A DNA stretch of 64,000 nucleotides from Phymorhynchus buccinoides (taxonomy: Eukaryota > Mollusca > Gastropoda > Neogastropoda > Raphitomidae), in assembly GCA_017654935.2 (NCBI GenBank), contig CM065704.1, forward strand, positions 19,676,320 through 19,740,319. The letters run 5' to 3'. Of this stretch, positions 22,737-64,000 are shown one piece after another. Numbering within the stretch: position 1 is the stretch's first letter; each line of letters begins with the position of its first letter. Both the position numbers and the translations under genes were made by a program. Below the pieces are notes generated by a model, which saw only the letters and a program-made list of their open reading frames with translations, did not search any database and had not been told where the DNA came from.

Positions 22737-23505
22737 CTAGCGCAACGCCCCGTACTGGTAACGTCTAGTACAGGTAACGCCAAGTACTGGTAACTCTGAG
22801 TACCGGTTTCGTTGGGTCCGTGAAATATTATATTTTTATTTTTGTGGCTGAAAACCCAATTTTTAGATGCCTACTACTTTCAAGGCCTACCGATCTCCAT
22901 GACCTTGACCGTGACCTTGATCGGTATGCAATCATCAGACAAACCGTAAGCCAAAGTACCTACATGCCAAGTTTGAAGTCCCTAAGTGTGGACGTTATAG
23001 CCCCTTAAATATTTTCGGTTGTCAAGGTCATACACCAAGGTAAAGGTCACAACGGCAATAATTTATGCGCGGATGCCTTCCTCTCATGGTGACACGCCAC
23101 CACACAAAATTGGAAACGATTCGGTGAAGCGGTTCGGGAGATATGCGTGGGACAGAAAACCGCAATTATTAGACCCTTACCACTTTCAAGGCATACCGAT
23201 CTCCCTGACCTTGACCTTGACCTTCATTGGTACGCCATCAGCAGAACGGCCATAAGGGAAAGTACCTCCATGCCAAGTTTGAAGACACTAGGACCTGCGG
23301 TGTGGAAGTTATGGCCCTGTAACGGTTTTCGGTTTTCAAGGTCATACGCCAAGGTCAAGGTCAGGGCGGCAAAAAGTTTTGCGCGCATGCCTTCTTCTCA
23401 TGGGGACACACAACCACACAAAATTTGAAGCGATTCGGTCAAGCGGTTCGGGAGATCCTTGGGACAGACAGAAAAGAAGAACAAACAAACAAACAAAAGA
23501 AGGAA
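22737..23505 (-). mobile_element. Helitron-like element, minus copy, rich in TCAAGGTCA
   Basis: The minus-strand 3' end GCGTTGCGCTAG|T is at 22737-22740, with the ggtaacgcc subrepeats and ggtttcgttgggtcc block. The interior carries many TGACCTTGACC words and gaagcggttcgggagatat, nearly identical to 42790-43499 reversed. The 5' end is not seen. Confidence 0.6.
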
Positions 23506-24230
23506 ACAAACCTGAACGAATTGTCAGCAAAATATGGCCGAAAAACCGCGAAATCGGCGAAATTTCGAACTTGAATATCTCAAAAACGGCTGCTCGGATT
23601 TTGTTCATGTTTTCAGAATTTACTACAAAGTAGATTGGCAACACTTCCGGCATAAAACCCAACCGGAAGTCCGAACTGGAAGTGCCACAGCTATGGTCAG
23701 GCAGCTTTTATTTGGTTCACAGAATAGCCCAAACCGGAAGTGACGTCACAAAACTAACTATTGGATATTGTAGCCCTTATCACTTATGTTGACCCAGGTC
23801 TGAAAGGAGTTTGTTGACGATATGTTAAATAGTTTGGAAGTTATTCAAATATATGTAAATTTGGTTGACCTACTTTCACTGTTTTTTACTTTTCAACCGA
23901 ATTCGCTTAAATTCACAGGACAATTGACAGACACTATTCTCATGCTCAATATCGAATATTATACCGATTGGCCAAACGTTGGCCGAAATATGGGCTAAAA
24001 ATGGCCAAATTCGGCCAATATTCAAGCTTGAATAACTCAAAAACGGCTTCACGGAATGCATTCCTATTTTCACTGATTATTAAGGAGTATCTTTGCAACA
24101 CTTCCGATATGAAACTGAGCCAGAAGTGCCAACTGGAAGTGGGGACAAACACTTTCAAATTTATTGACTCAAAATCCCTTCTACAAAATGCATAGAATGC
24201 TATTTAGAGTATGCATGTCATAGCAGAGTG
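23506..24230. repeat. Dispersed repeat paired with 32640-33780
   Basis: Both contain aaatcggcgaaat, gaatttactacaaagt, caacacttccgg, ccggaagtgacgtcacaaaa, ggtctgaaaggagtttgttg and accgattggccaaac, in the same order. Confidence 0.7.
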
Positions 24231-24693
24231 TTACAGTGACGCAAAGTGACACTGACGTCATTGGTGTTTTGAAGTAAGCTGTGACGTATAATTTTTTATG
24301 AAATTGCGGTAGGCCACAACAATGGCTCCAACCCACCTGCGTGCGCATCTCGACCCTTCCAACGGAAGTGTCGCCATCTTAGTCCTTATTTGTGTGTAAA
24401 CAAAATGAAAATGTTATCTAAATGTGTAAAGAAAACATCCAGATGTTATAAATACAGTTTAGATAAGTTTCGAATTGGAACAGCCAAATACGCAGCATCG
24501 ATCTAGCATTTTTCAAAAAAAGGTAAGGACTAAGATGGCGGTCTCCCATAATATGGCGCTCCTTGTGGCCGGATATGACGACACGTGGGTACCAGCCATA
24601 TAAAGATAAAGAGAGAGAACAATGAACAACAATATTTTACTGAACTGGGCCATCTGCCCATATCAAAGGGGACAGCGGGGTAGGGTCATCAGC

Positions 24694-24736
<43 letters not shown>

Positions 24737-25400
24737 AAGATTATATAGATGGTTGATGAAAAGGGAGAATCCTGTCATGTTTGTCCTAAAGACAAATATA
24801 GGTAGGTATATCTACAAAAACGGTCAAAATTCAAGGTAGCCCAAAACCAAATACATATTTCTAAACAAGCCCGTAATAGAAACTCACATGCAAAATTTCA
24901 GTTAAATCTGATGAATAGTTTTGAAGATAATTGCTTTTAAAGACCCCACATTTTGCGCAATTTGGGAAAAGTGCAAAAAATGCAGTTTTTGAAGTCGCAT
25001 ATCTCAAATATTAATGCATTTCCAAAGTTAAAACTTGGTTTTTCTAACAGTTGGATACTTATGCGACATGCCGATTTTTTTCTGTCTAATCAGACTGTAC
25101 AGTTTTGAAAACACAGGGGTGCAAAAATGGCTAAAAACGCTATTTCCGCTTTTGTCCAATATGCAAATTTCAGCACAACTGACACTAAACTGACCATATC
25201 TCTAAAAGTAATGGACTGACCGCAATAAAATGTGTATCCAAGGATTCAGCATTGATTCAGGAATAAGAATCAGTCGTTATTTATGGGAAATAAAGCCATT
25301 GTAACTCTTACACACAAGTAATATAATCCCTAATGCTGAAAAATTACCATAAAAGAGTGCCACCACAACCATTAAAGTTCATAGTGCCATAAAATGTTCC
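24231..25400. other. Unassigned sequence with a GA microsatellite
   Basis: (GA)n at 24700-24733, then gagaatcctgtcatgtttg, which also occurs near 33766, so part may belong to the same dispersed repeat. No coding evidence. Confidence 0.35.
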
Positions 25401-26600
25401 AAAGCTATTTGTTCGCCTGTCAAAACAAAGAATCTTTTGAAATCTGGTACTTCAGACCTGCATACGTCTCCAAAACGTCCTTTGCCCCATCTACAGTGGA
25501 TAAAGGAGTATAAGTTAGTTGCGGTCTGTTTTGTGTTGTTTTCATTTTGTGTGTAGGTGTTTGTCTGTGTTTATTGGGGTCTGCAACGAACACCTTTTGC
25601 AAGAGTGAATGCCCTTGGTGGGTGGGGGAAGATGGTTCAGTACTGACCAAACAGGTGGATAACTCGCCAATAACCCTATTTGATGCCACTAAATGGCTGC
25701 CTTTTGCAAGAGTGAATGCCCTTGTCAGTACTGACCAGCAAGGGCATCACTCTCACTCTCAAGGGCGTTAATAACACTAGTTGCAGAGGCCTAAAAAAAT
25801 AATATTTTGCGAACCGCTAAACAGAATCACATCAAAATTTGTGTGACAGTGTATGACCAAGACCAAAAGACATATGCGGGGGAAAATGCAGCCGCCCTAA
25901 CCTTGACATTGACGTTTGACCTTGAAAACTTTAATTTCTTCTTGTGGCCACATCCTTCAAGGTACAATCTTGAAATTTAGTATGTGGACATTTTAGCTTT
26001 AGATGTTTCGGAGTACTGATTAGCAATTACCTTGTTGACCTTGGACTTTGAACTTGACCTTTGACCTTGGTCATATGAACTTGTTTGTCTTTAGTCATTG
26101 TTTTCAGCCTTTTGCAGTCACAAACTTCACATTTTGTGGGTTAGTACAATGGCTCAAGGTCAACATAATAAAATAAAGAATTGATTACTTTTATGACATT
26201 AACCCCTTTCCTGCCTGCCCCATGTGGGTGATGTCATTGATGATGTCATAACGTCATTGTCCTGGAATGCAGGTTTTTGTCTTAGATGCTTAAGAAGTCA
26301 GGAAATAGTATATCCCTAGACCAATTTGTCATACTGAGTCTAACAGGTCTCTTTCATATTTTATGACAAAATACGGTATAGGAAAAAGAACTTCTCCATT
26401 TTTCTCTGTCAGTGAAGGTGTTAATCTTGACTTTTGACATCGTGTCTTTGAGCAGTGGCATGCCGCAAAGAAAAGACCTTTAAAAGTACCGTGACCTTGA
26501 TCTTCACTTTTGACCTTGTGGCTGTAGTCAGTAAGCCATTGGTTGTAGACCCATATGCTTAATCAGCATTACCATAAAATGCTGTGGGAGACATTTTGAA
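25401..26600. repeat. Degenerate repeats with TGACCTTGA-type words
   Basis: ttgcaagagtgaatgccctt occurs twice (25597, 25704). 25900-26560 is dotted with TTGACCTTG, TGACCTTGG and CAAGGTCA words, like the dispersed family above but more decayed. Confidence 0.4.
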
Positions 26601-27216
26601 GCTTGTTAACATTGACCACTGGCCTTGTGGTTGTCCGATGAGAATCATTGGTCGTACAACCTTAGGCCCTCAAACCATGTGTTTTTATTTTCACCCAAAG
26701 AATGCAGAGGGAAGATCTATTTTAAGCTTATAGAACTTCCGGTTTCAGAATTGAAACCAGAAATATTCAGTATCAACTGCGTTCTCCATGTCGATGTACT
26801 CTGCAGTTGCGTTGTCGTCTTCATAGTGAGGCTTTGGTGGTAAATCTTGCTGCATTTGTTGTGGTGTATTATGTACTATTAGCATCAGCTGGGTGATGGA
26901 GTGTAGGAATTGTGCCAGGTTAGATGCCATATTTTCAGGAGTCTTGTGAGTGGAAGTTTGACTTGGAAGAAATGGCACTGGATTTCAAGTGCGTTTGTAA
27001 TGTCAGTTATTGAGGCATTGCAATTGAAAGGTTGATATAGGGCCTATGTCTTCTCTTGACTGGTGTGGTTCTCATCGATTTTGCTCTTCCATCAGGAGCT
27101 TTTCCTTCTACATTCGTTTGCTGTTGATTTTCTTGCCTTGTTGAAATCACTATTTCCTGCTCCACTACACAAACTCTCCTTTAGACTGACACAAGTTTGC
27201 ATGACACAAACGATAG
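26601..27216. other. Unassigned sequence
   Basis: No recognisable gene or repeat. Confidence 0.3.
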
Positions 27217-27217
27217 T

Positions 27218-27302
<85 letters not shown>

Positions 27303-27345
27303 CTATCTGTCCCCCCCCTCTCTCTCCCTCTCTCTCCCTCTCTCT
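27217..27345. repeat. (CT)n microsatellite
   Basis: About 38 CT repeats followed by imperfect CCCTCT. Confidence 0.98.
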
Positions 27346-27435
27346 ATTGAATGTTCTATTTGCCCCAGGGCTGGGTGGAAAAAAGCATTGTATTGCTTAT
27401 CTCATGTTTCCCTGGTTAAATAAAATTTCGTTTTC
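27346..27435 (+). mobile_element. 3' tail of a LINE (5'-truncated copy)
   Basis: ccagggctgggtggaaaaaa, ttgcttatctcatgtt and aaataaaatttcg match the 3' end of the LINE at 53640-54590, where the same words follow the RT stop codon. Confidence 0.7.
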
Positions 27436-27830
27436 GTTTTCGTTTTCGTCTCTCTCTAACGTATCTCTTGACTCCTTTCTCAGTCTGTCTGTCGCTCTTA
27501 TTTCAGTCGCCCCCCCCCCCCCCCATCTCTCTCCCTTTATCTCTCTCTTCTTTTCTCTATCCCTCTTCTCTCTCTTTGACCCTGTATTTGTTTATCTCCC
27601 CATCTCTCCCTCGCGTTTTCCTCCCTCCTTTCTTCTCTTTCTCTATCCCTCTTCTCTCTCTTTGACCCTGTATTTGTTTATCTCCCCATCTCTCCCTCGC
27701 GTTTTCCTCCCTCCTTTCTTCTCTTTCTCTATCCCTCTTCTCTCTCTTTGACCCTGTATTTGTTTATCTCCCCATCTCTCCCTCGCGTTTTCCTCCCTCC
27801 TTTCTTCTCTTTCAGACTAGATCTATTTTT
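27436..27830. repeat. Pyrimidine-rich tract with an 87-bp unit, three copies
   Basis: tttgaccctgtatttgttta starts at 27574, 27661 and 27748 (period 87 = 29 codons), giving a spurious open frame. Confidence 0.9.
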
Positions 27831-27879
27831 CATATGTTTGCATTTTTATTGTTTATTAAACTTGCTGCTTGTTTTGAAT

Positions 27880-28150
<271 letters not shown>

Positions 28151-30130
28151 TACATGCGTTTGAATTTATTCATGCATTGCAATGCCCTTGACATTTTTGT
28201 TTGTTTTTGTAACCGCCCGCCATGACATGGGCCTAAGGCCTATTCATTAAACCGTTCAGTGTTCAGTGTTCAGTGTTCTCTCTCTCTCTCTCTCTCTCCT
28301 CTCATGGATTTCTTATGACATTCAAGCAAGTACCTGATTCAAGTAACGAAAATAGTCTACTTTGTGTGAGTTATTGTTCTTGATTAATATTAATAAAGTC
28401 ATTTTAAATGCCATAATTATTTTGAAAAGGAAGCATAAATGTGCAAAGTTATTATTAGATTAATAAGCATTTGTTATTTTTATTAACATGTTTGAAAACA
28501 TTTATTCGTTTTGTACACCGCTTTTGTATAAAATAAATATATCAAAAGAAAGTATATAGTACGCGTTTGTTTATCTGTTTGTTTGTAATCTGGGTCTCAG
28601 AAAATCTAAGTTTGAACTTTTGGCCTCTTTTTTTCTTATAAACAATGCAAAACAAAGTGTATTTTGCCACGCATAATTAAAAACAAATGACTCCTGAACA
28701 AAACTTACAGATTTTATTATGTTAACTTGACACACTAGTAGATAGATCTAGATCAAGGCCGAAAGTCGTGTCCGATTAATAATTTATTGTTCTTGCTATT
28801 ATTAAGTATCGAAAAAAGTGTAGTTTTAACCCAAAAAATCGCAAAAGCTGTTGCCTAAAAAAATTGAATCAATCATTGTAACAATTTCCCACAGCTTTCA
28901 CGCGTATTTGTTGTTTAAAAATAACCATGCTTCGAAAAATCTAACGAATTGTAAGGTATGCATTTTCTGAGTTTGAACTTTTGGTTTTGACTTTGGCTGT
29001 CCCACCCATCTAACTTCATCCTTCATTTTCACGCGAACTGCGCGGTTTCTTGGAATAATAAAGTACATAGCAATGCAAATTAGTGATACTTGAGCAAAAC
29101 TAGCAGATGTTGTATTTTTTGCTTACATAATTAAGAGTTGATCGACTCCGAAAGTCCGTTCATCGAGTGTTATGGCGCCCACATCACTGGGCTGCACGCT
29201 CTCGACCACGCAATACTTTGATTTGTCATACTCTCAAATTTGCCCATGCAATTGCCTAGTATAGTGTATATCAACGGAAAGAGGAAAGAATGAGCTTTCA
29301 TGCGATCTGAATCCCAAAACGAATTAATTCGAAACCACATAACACTGTGTTTTAAAATTTTGTATTTTTTTAACCTACCACGTTTTCAATAAAATCGAAA
29401 GTAACTTTCTTGGGAAATTGACAATGAGATAGCCGAAACCCTGTGATTGGTTGCGAGGGGCAATTTCTACAGCCGTTACAAGCAACGTACCATTTTTGGT
29501 AGTGACGTTGGCCTTGTTAAAATTTAGGTCACGCTTCGTTTTCGACCGCGATCCCATCCTTGTTTCATTAACGATTGTGTAAGTACACTCGCATTCGTAC
29601 AAAATACGCAACACACACAGTGATTAGGAAAGAACATTTTCTTTGTTGGCGTGTATTTCTAGAACATTCGTGATATATCTTTTGAGAAATCAGAAGTTGA
29701 AAATTGGTAAAATGTGGGCAGCTCAGTCAGTGTTTCATGACGTTGTATAGGTAAAGGGACTACCTAATATATTAGCCATCTAGTTATTATTATTATTGTT
29801 GTTGTTGTTGTTATTATTATTATAAGGTTACTTTCCTTAAATATAAGCTTGTAGAAAACAGAACTTTTAAAACAGAACACATAAAACGCGTTGCTTGCAA
29901 ATGTGCAGATGCGATAACGCTTAGCCATACCGCGCGTGCGGGTGTGACCAAAAAGTCGCATTCAATCGATTTGTCGAATTCCGCTCAGGCGGCTAACGTT
30001 CCTTCCACGTGGGCAGTTGAGTTTTGTTGCACCACATACATACTACTACTTGTGATAGGCTGTATGACCTACGTTTGCAACATTTGGCATAAAGGACGAC
30101 ATAGCGAGAGAGGCCAGATGTTGCGCTAGT
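28151..30130. other. Unassigned AT-rich sequence
   Basis: Contains gttcagt repeats and CT (28255-28298). 28600-28790 and 28970-29170 share agtttgaacttttgg and (c/t)cgaaagtc(g/c)(t/g), a weak old duplication. No exon identified. Confidence 0.35.
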
Positions 30131-31554
30131 TAGGGGACAAAATGAGGTTTTACGTCCTCTCGGCCTGGGACATTTGTTTTGTTAGAGATAAAAGACAGGA
30201 CTAGACGAATACAAACAGTACAACACAGAACGGGAACAACGTTGAAACAAGAAAGGCGGGCATTCTCTATTGCAAGCTGTTATGATTTAAAATATTGGGT
30301 ACCAAATATTGTTTACTTGAAGTGATCTGGGGCTGGCTAGGGGAAACCACCGACGTACTATATCGCTGGGGGAAACTGAATGACTGCTTTCGCGATTTGA
30401 GTTCAAACGGCAACGCTACTTGCCTTTTTGATGGCCAACCGTTTCTTCTCTGAGACTGCTGCCCAAAAGTGTAGAAACTCCATAGACTGACTTTGCTGCT
30501 ACTTCGGGAAACTTCAGTAAGAGAAGTAGGCTAAAGGGGGAGAATATGCGGATTTTCCTATTTTCCCATGGTTTGAAAAGTGAGGTTATGTTCATACTTG
30601 ATGAAAATAAAGTTTTACGTCTTCTCGACCTAAGTCATATGAGACATTACTTTAGATTAGTTGGGGGTTCATACTTTTACTTAATATTTCTTTTATTTTA
30701 GCCCGATGGGCAATAAAATCTGACATTTTCGTTTTTGAATAGCGCCGCTTTGCCTTTCAGTTTCAGTCGTCCCAGTTTCAGTCGTCCCATTCGAGAATGG
30801 GACGGACAAAGTGGGAATTCCAACTTTGTACCGCATTCCGAAAACGCGCAGAACATAGTATATTATATAAATGCATAATAGTGTACAAACGTAAGGAAGT
30901 GCATGTATTTTGATTTCATATGTATACTTTCAAATGTGTTCCATATATAGTTCAAAACTGCCATCACAATCGCACGCTGTAGTACGACAAGCATCCCACA
31001 CTCAAGCTAAGTCATGAAGAAACCCAGACATTTCATCACCCTCGTCAAACAGTAAATTGATTCCACATAAAAAATCCAAAATTAGAAATCAGAAAAACTT
31101 GCAATACAAGTCAACAAATACCTGAATTAAAAACATTTTGGAAAAAAACACGTCACTTTGGTAGACTAAGATCAGGGTCGAAACAACTGTCCTCGGCTGG
31201 ATTCTGCCATTGCATCCCTAACAAGGAGGAAAAACTAGACTAGCACTCAGTATGTTTTTTAATATAACTGGTTTTAGTTTCACATCCAAAGACATTGGGA
31301 CAAAAATGTTTTTAATTTTATTATCATTGCATTTCAAATGCTCTAACTTTTGAGTCCTGTAGGCTGGAGGAACGGTGCCGGCAGTAAACTGAGATTGTTT
31401 TCATATCTATTTTATCCTTTTGGATACTATTTCAGTTGCTGGCCCTCTCTGGTTGTGTCGCTTATTTTTTCATATTTTTAATTTTGGAACATTGTTATGT
31501 TCATTGTTATCATTTTTGTTGTTCTTATTATTACTAATATTAGTATTGGTAGTG
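30131..31554. other. Sequence with LINE-tail-like motifs, otherwise unassigned
   Basis: gttttacgtcctctcggcct at 30147 and gttttacgtcttctcgacct at 30611 resemble the 3' end of the I-group LINE (9558-9600). tcagtcgtccca is duplicated near 30765. No gene recognised. Confidence 0.35.
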
Positions 31555-32098
31555 GTATCGGTACTCCTCCACTCTCTCAACACTCTCCCCATCAATCACG
31601 AGTTGTGGTACAGGCAATGAAGGACTATACCCAGATATCGGTACTCCTCCACTCTCTCAACACTCTCCCCATCAATCACGAGTTGTGGTACAGGCAATGA
31701 AGGACTGTACCCAGATATCGGTACTCCTCCACTCTCTCAACACTCTCCCCATCAATCACGAGTTGTGGTACAGGCAATGAAGGACTGTACCCAGATATCA
31801 GTACTCCTCCACTCTCTCAACACTCTCCCCATCAACCACAAGCTGTGGTACAGGCAATGAAGGACTGTACCCAGATATCTGTACTCCTCCACTCTCTCAA
31901 CACTCTCCCCATCAATCACGAGTTGTGGTACAGGCAATGAAGGACTGTACCCAGATATCTGTACTCCTCCACTCTCTCAACACTCTCCCCATCAACCACA
32001 AGCTGTGGTACAGGCAATGAAGGACTGTACCCAGATATCTGTACTCCTCCACTCTCTCAACACTCTCACCATCAACCACAAGCTGTGGTACAGGCACT
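31555..32098 (-). repeat. 80-bp minisatellite derived from a LINE reverse transcriptase
   Basis: About seven copies of an 80-bp unit. On the minus strand each encodes VPQLVIDGESVERVEEYRYL then GTVLHCL, the V..YRYLGT block after the RT catalytic domain of LINEs. 80 is not a multiple of three, so the frame shifts from unit to unit and no long protein is made. Confidence 0.85.
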
Positions 32099-32639
32099 AT
32101 GGTACAAGTTTGTCAACCTGAGAAAGGAGTTTGGATTTCATTGCATTATCTTCACTCCTTTCCTCTCGCCATTGACTTCTTTGTACATATGTGTTTGTCT
32201 GCCCTTCTTTCTGTGTGTCTGTCTATCTATCTATGCTTGTTTCTTTTTGTCTGTCCTCCCGTCTCAAGGCGATCTTTTCTGCTTGGTTGTATTCTTGCTA
32301 CATCAATTTTTCTGTACGAATGTGGTTCTTTTTATTACCCGGCCATAGGACGGGTGTTGTGACGGGTCTGTGTATGTGTGTGTGTGTCTGTGTATCGATT
32401 ATCTTAATAACTACTGGACGGTAGAAGAGCTGTGGCCGGGTTAACATTGTTCACAATGCATTTCTAGTTTATGTTTTCTGTCCGTCTGTCTTTTTTTCTG
32501 TCGGTGTGTCTATGTCTTTTTGTTGTATATCTGCTGTTGTCTTTCTTTCTTTCTTTTCTTCTTTTGTTCCTTACAAAACATTCTTTTAGGGAGATACTAT
32601 TGCATTTGTAAACAAATTCTTTTTTTCTTTCCCTTTTTT
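32099..32639. other. Unassigned; small GGCCGGGT inverted-repeat element
   Basis: ttacccggccatagga (32335) faces agctgtggccgggttaac (32428-32445) around a GT run, a possible ~110-bp MITE. The rest is pyrimidine-rich. Confidence 0.4.
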
Positions 32640-33168
32640 TGTCCGGTTTCGCTGAAATTTTCAGAAACATTGCAGGACCTTATGGGTATGTGACATTTGA
32701 ATTATTAAAAGATTTCGCCGAATTTTCGGCAAAATATGGCCGCGAAATCGGCGAAATTACAATCTTGAATATCTCACGGCTGAACGGATTTCGTTCACAT
32801 TTTAGAATTTACTACAAAGTGGATTTGCAACACTTCCGGTATAACACCGAACCGGAAGTGACGTCACAAAACTAACTATTGGATTTTGTAACCCTTACTC
32901 TGGCCCAGGTCTGAAAGGAGTTTGTTGACAATATGCTAAATAGTTTGGACGTTATTCAAATTTATGTAAATTTGGTTGTATCAATTTCATTATGGAATTT
33001 TATTATTGGGGGGGGGGGGGGGGGGGGGGTCCAGGGAGCTGCATAGGTCCTGGGTTCAGGTGTAGTGGTTTTGTGGGGCCCAGGGCCCAGGGGGGGGGGG
33101 GAGGGGGAGGGGAGTCCAGGGAGCTGCATAGGTCCTGGGTTAAGGTGTAGTGGTTTTGTGAGGCCCGT

Positions 33169-33238
<70 letters not shown>

Positions 33239-33284
33239 GTCCAGGGAGCTGCATAGGTCCTGGGTTAAGGTGTAGTGGTTTTGT

Positions 33285-33324
<40 letters not shown>

Positions 33325-33780
33325 GTCCAGGGAGCTGCATAGGTCCTGGGTTCAGGTGTAGTGGTTTTGTGGGGGCCCAGGGGGGGGGGGGGAGTCCAGG
33401 GAGCTGCATAGGTCCTGGGTTAAGGTGTAGTGGTTTTGTGGGGGCCCGGGGGGTGTTTTATTATTTTTCATCCGACTTCGCTGATATTCGCAGAGCAATT
33501 GAAAGAAACTATTCTAATGCCAGATGTCCAATATTAAACCGATTGGCCAAACTTCGGCCGAAATATGGCCAAACATGGGCCAAAGGCAAAACTTTAATCT
33601 TCAATAAATTGAAACGGCAGCACGGAATACTTTCATTTTTTCAGTGTTTACTAAAGAGTAAAATTGCAATACTTTCGTTATAAATTCGAACCGGGAGTGG
33701 TGACAAAAATTGCCAAATATGGCAAAATTGTAATATTGAATAACTTTCAAAATGGCTGTTTAGGGAGAGAATCCTGTCAT
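32640..33780. repeat. Dispersed repeat (partner of 23506-24230) split by a poly-G minisatellite
   Basis: Collinear with the partner copy; the G-rich array at 33008-33452 sits between ggttgtatcaatttc and the accgattggccaaac part. Confidence 0.7.
33008..33452. repeat. Poly-G minisatellite
   Basis: Five copies of agtccagggagctgcatagg + tcctgggtt(a/c)aggtgtagtggttttgtgg separated by G runs of about 10 to 40. Poly-Pro and poly-Gly frames are artefacts. Confidence 0.95.
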
Positions 33781-34045
33781 GTTTGCTCTCAAAGACAAAC
33801 ATAAGCCATCTAGTTTGTTTTGTTTTTGTTGTTGTTTAACAGCTGCTGTGGTTGTCATCGTTTTGGTCTCAAATATATGCATTTTCAAATCGGTAATGTC
33901 GTCCGTGATGGGCCTATTAGTCAATCATATCCCGAAAAGTAGTGAATGATTTGAAGTTTATTTAAAGCAATTACTGTGCATGCTTATATAGCTGTCGTTC
34001 GTGATTATTGCCATGTTCTGTGTTTTCAGAGAGCTGACTTAAACC
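33781..34045 (+). other. Upstream intron end and 5'UTR of the SLC17 gene
   Basis: No CDS. The last nine bases before 34030 (tgttttcag) form a good acceptor; 34030-34045 is untranslated. The leading exon and promoter were not located. Confidence 0.4.
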
Positions 34046-63416
<29,371 letters not shown>

Positions 63417-63422
<6 letters not shown>

Positions 63423-63667
63423 GTATGTGTGTCCGCTTAAACGCTACTCCTCTCCCCCGCCTTCTTTTCTTTGATCTCTCCTCGGTACGTGTGTCCGCTT
63501 AAACGCTACTCCTCTCCCCCGCCTTCTTTTCTTTGTTCTCTCCTCGGTACGTGTGTCCGCTTAAACGCTACTCCTCTCCCCCGCCTTCTTTTCTTTGTTC
63601 TCTCCTCGGTACGTGTGTCCGCTTAAACGCTACTCCTCTCCCCCGCCTTCTTTTCTTTGATCTCTCC
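63417..63667 (+). repeat. Four 62-bp tandem copies spanning the exon 7 splice donor
   Basis: The unit ctcggt(a)(t/c)gtgtgtccgc... starts at 63419, 63481, 63543 and 63605 (period 62). The first copy holds the last exon bases and the donor gtatgt; copies 2-4 have gtacgt in the same setting. Using a later donor would add V-C-V-S-A and then an in-frame TAA. Confidence 0.9.
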
Positions 63668-64000
63668 CATCTTCTTCTAAGGGCACACATTGGGATCCGC
63701 AATCCGCAGGTTCCCTGCGGAAACCCCTTACACTTATATCTTCTTCTTCTTCTTCGATTGCTCACAAAGTTTCCTGTCAATTATGAGCGCAGATGCGTCA
63801 TGCTGCTGTTACGCACCTAACTAAGAAATAGTTAGGCCCAGCAAGTCCGACTTCGACTGGAGGAAATCTTTTTGAAAGGGTCTCTTGAAAAAAGGCAGGA
63901 AAATGGACCGGTAAGACAGAAAGATAGTAGATGACAGTAAGCAAAGGGAAAAGGCAGAGTCAAAGAGATTAGAGGAAGTTACAAGCACAAAACTTCCAGA
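63668..64000. other. Start of intron 7
   Basis: No exon recognised; purine-rich toward the end. Confidence 0.4.

Noticed and set aside
27197..27751. Ser/Leu/Phe-rich 184-codon frame
   Set aside because: CT-rich DNA with an 87-bp tandem repeat; in-frame only because 87 is divisible by three.
33003..33409. Poly-proline or poly-glycine proteins
   Set aside because: Both come from opposite strands of the poly-G array.

Overview
The window looks like nuclear DNA of a metazoan, most likely a mollusc (marine gastropod or close relative). The reasons are spliced genes with GT-AG introns of up to 12 kb, dense dinucleotide microsatellites, tRNA-headed SINEs, several LINE families, Tc1-like and miniature inverted-repeat elements, and one conserved animal transporter gene. 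There is no sign of prokaryotic operons, CRISPR arrays or rRNA. The taxon is inferred from these features, not proven.

The one convincing host gene is a plus-strand SLC17 (sialin-like) anion transporter covering the right half. Seven coding exons can be joined with consistent phase: 34046-34097, 46634-46953, 47597-47830, 57668-57755, 61466-61561, 62244-62383 and 63270-63422. Together they encode 361 residues, from the start Met to about transmembrane helix 7-8. The rest lies beyond the window. Degenerate partial copies of exons 2, 3 and 7 lie next to the real exons, and the exon 7 donor region is repeated four times.

The left half is intergenic or 5' flanking and full of repeats. 1-9.5 kb: minisatellites, palindromic repeats and dispersed elements. 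9.5-16.1 kb (minus strand): a nearly intact I-group LINE with a zinc-knuckle ORF1 (13713-15635) and an endonuclease-RT-RNase H ORF2 (9910 to 13729), broken once at an 8-base homopolymer. 17.8-19.9 kb: CA arrays and a decayed second LINE. 20-24 kb: Helitron-like and related repeats, including two copies head to tail. 24-34 kb: mostly unannotated sequence with microsatellites, an 80-bp minisatellite derived from reverse transcriptase, and a poly-G minisatellite.

Introns of the SLC17 gene carry most of the other elements. Intron 1 has a nested decayed LINE (36.6-41.6 kb, minus), a Helitron-like copy (42.3-43.5 kb) and a Tc1-like element with matching terminal repeats (45048-45928). Intron 3 has an inverted-repeat segment enclosing an exon 3 fragment, LINE pieces, a GTAGCGCTGACAACA array, a TTAA-flanked MITE inside a LINE, and a SINE. 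Introns 4-7 have MITEs and tandem repeats. Clade names for repeats rest on motif recognition only; no database search was possible.
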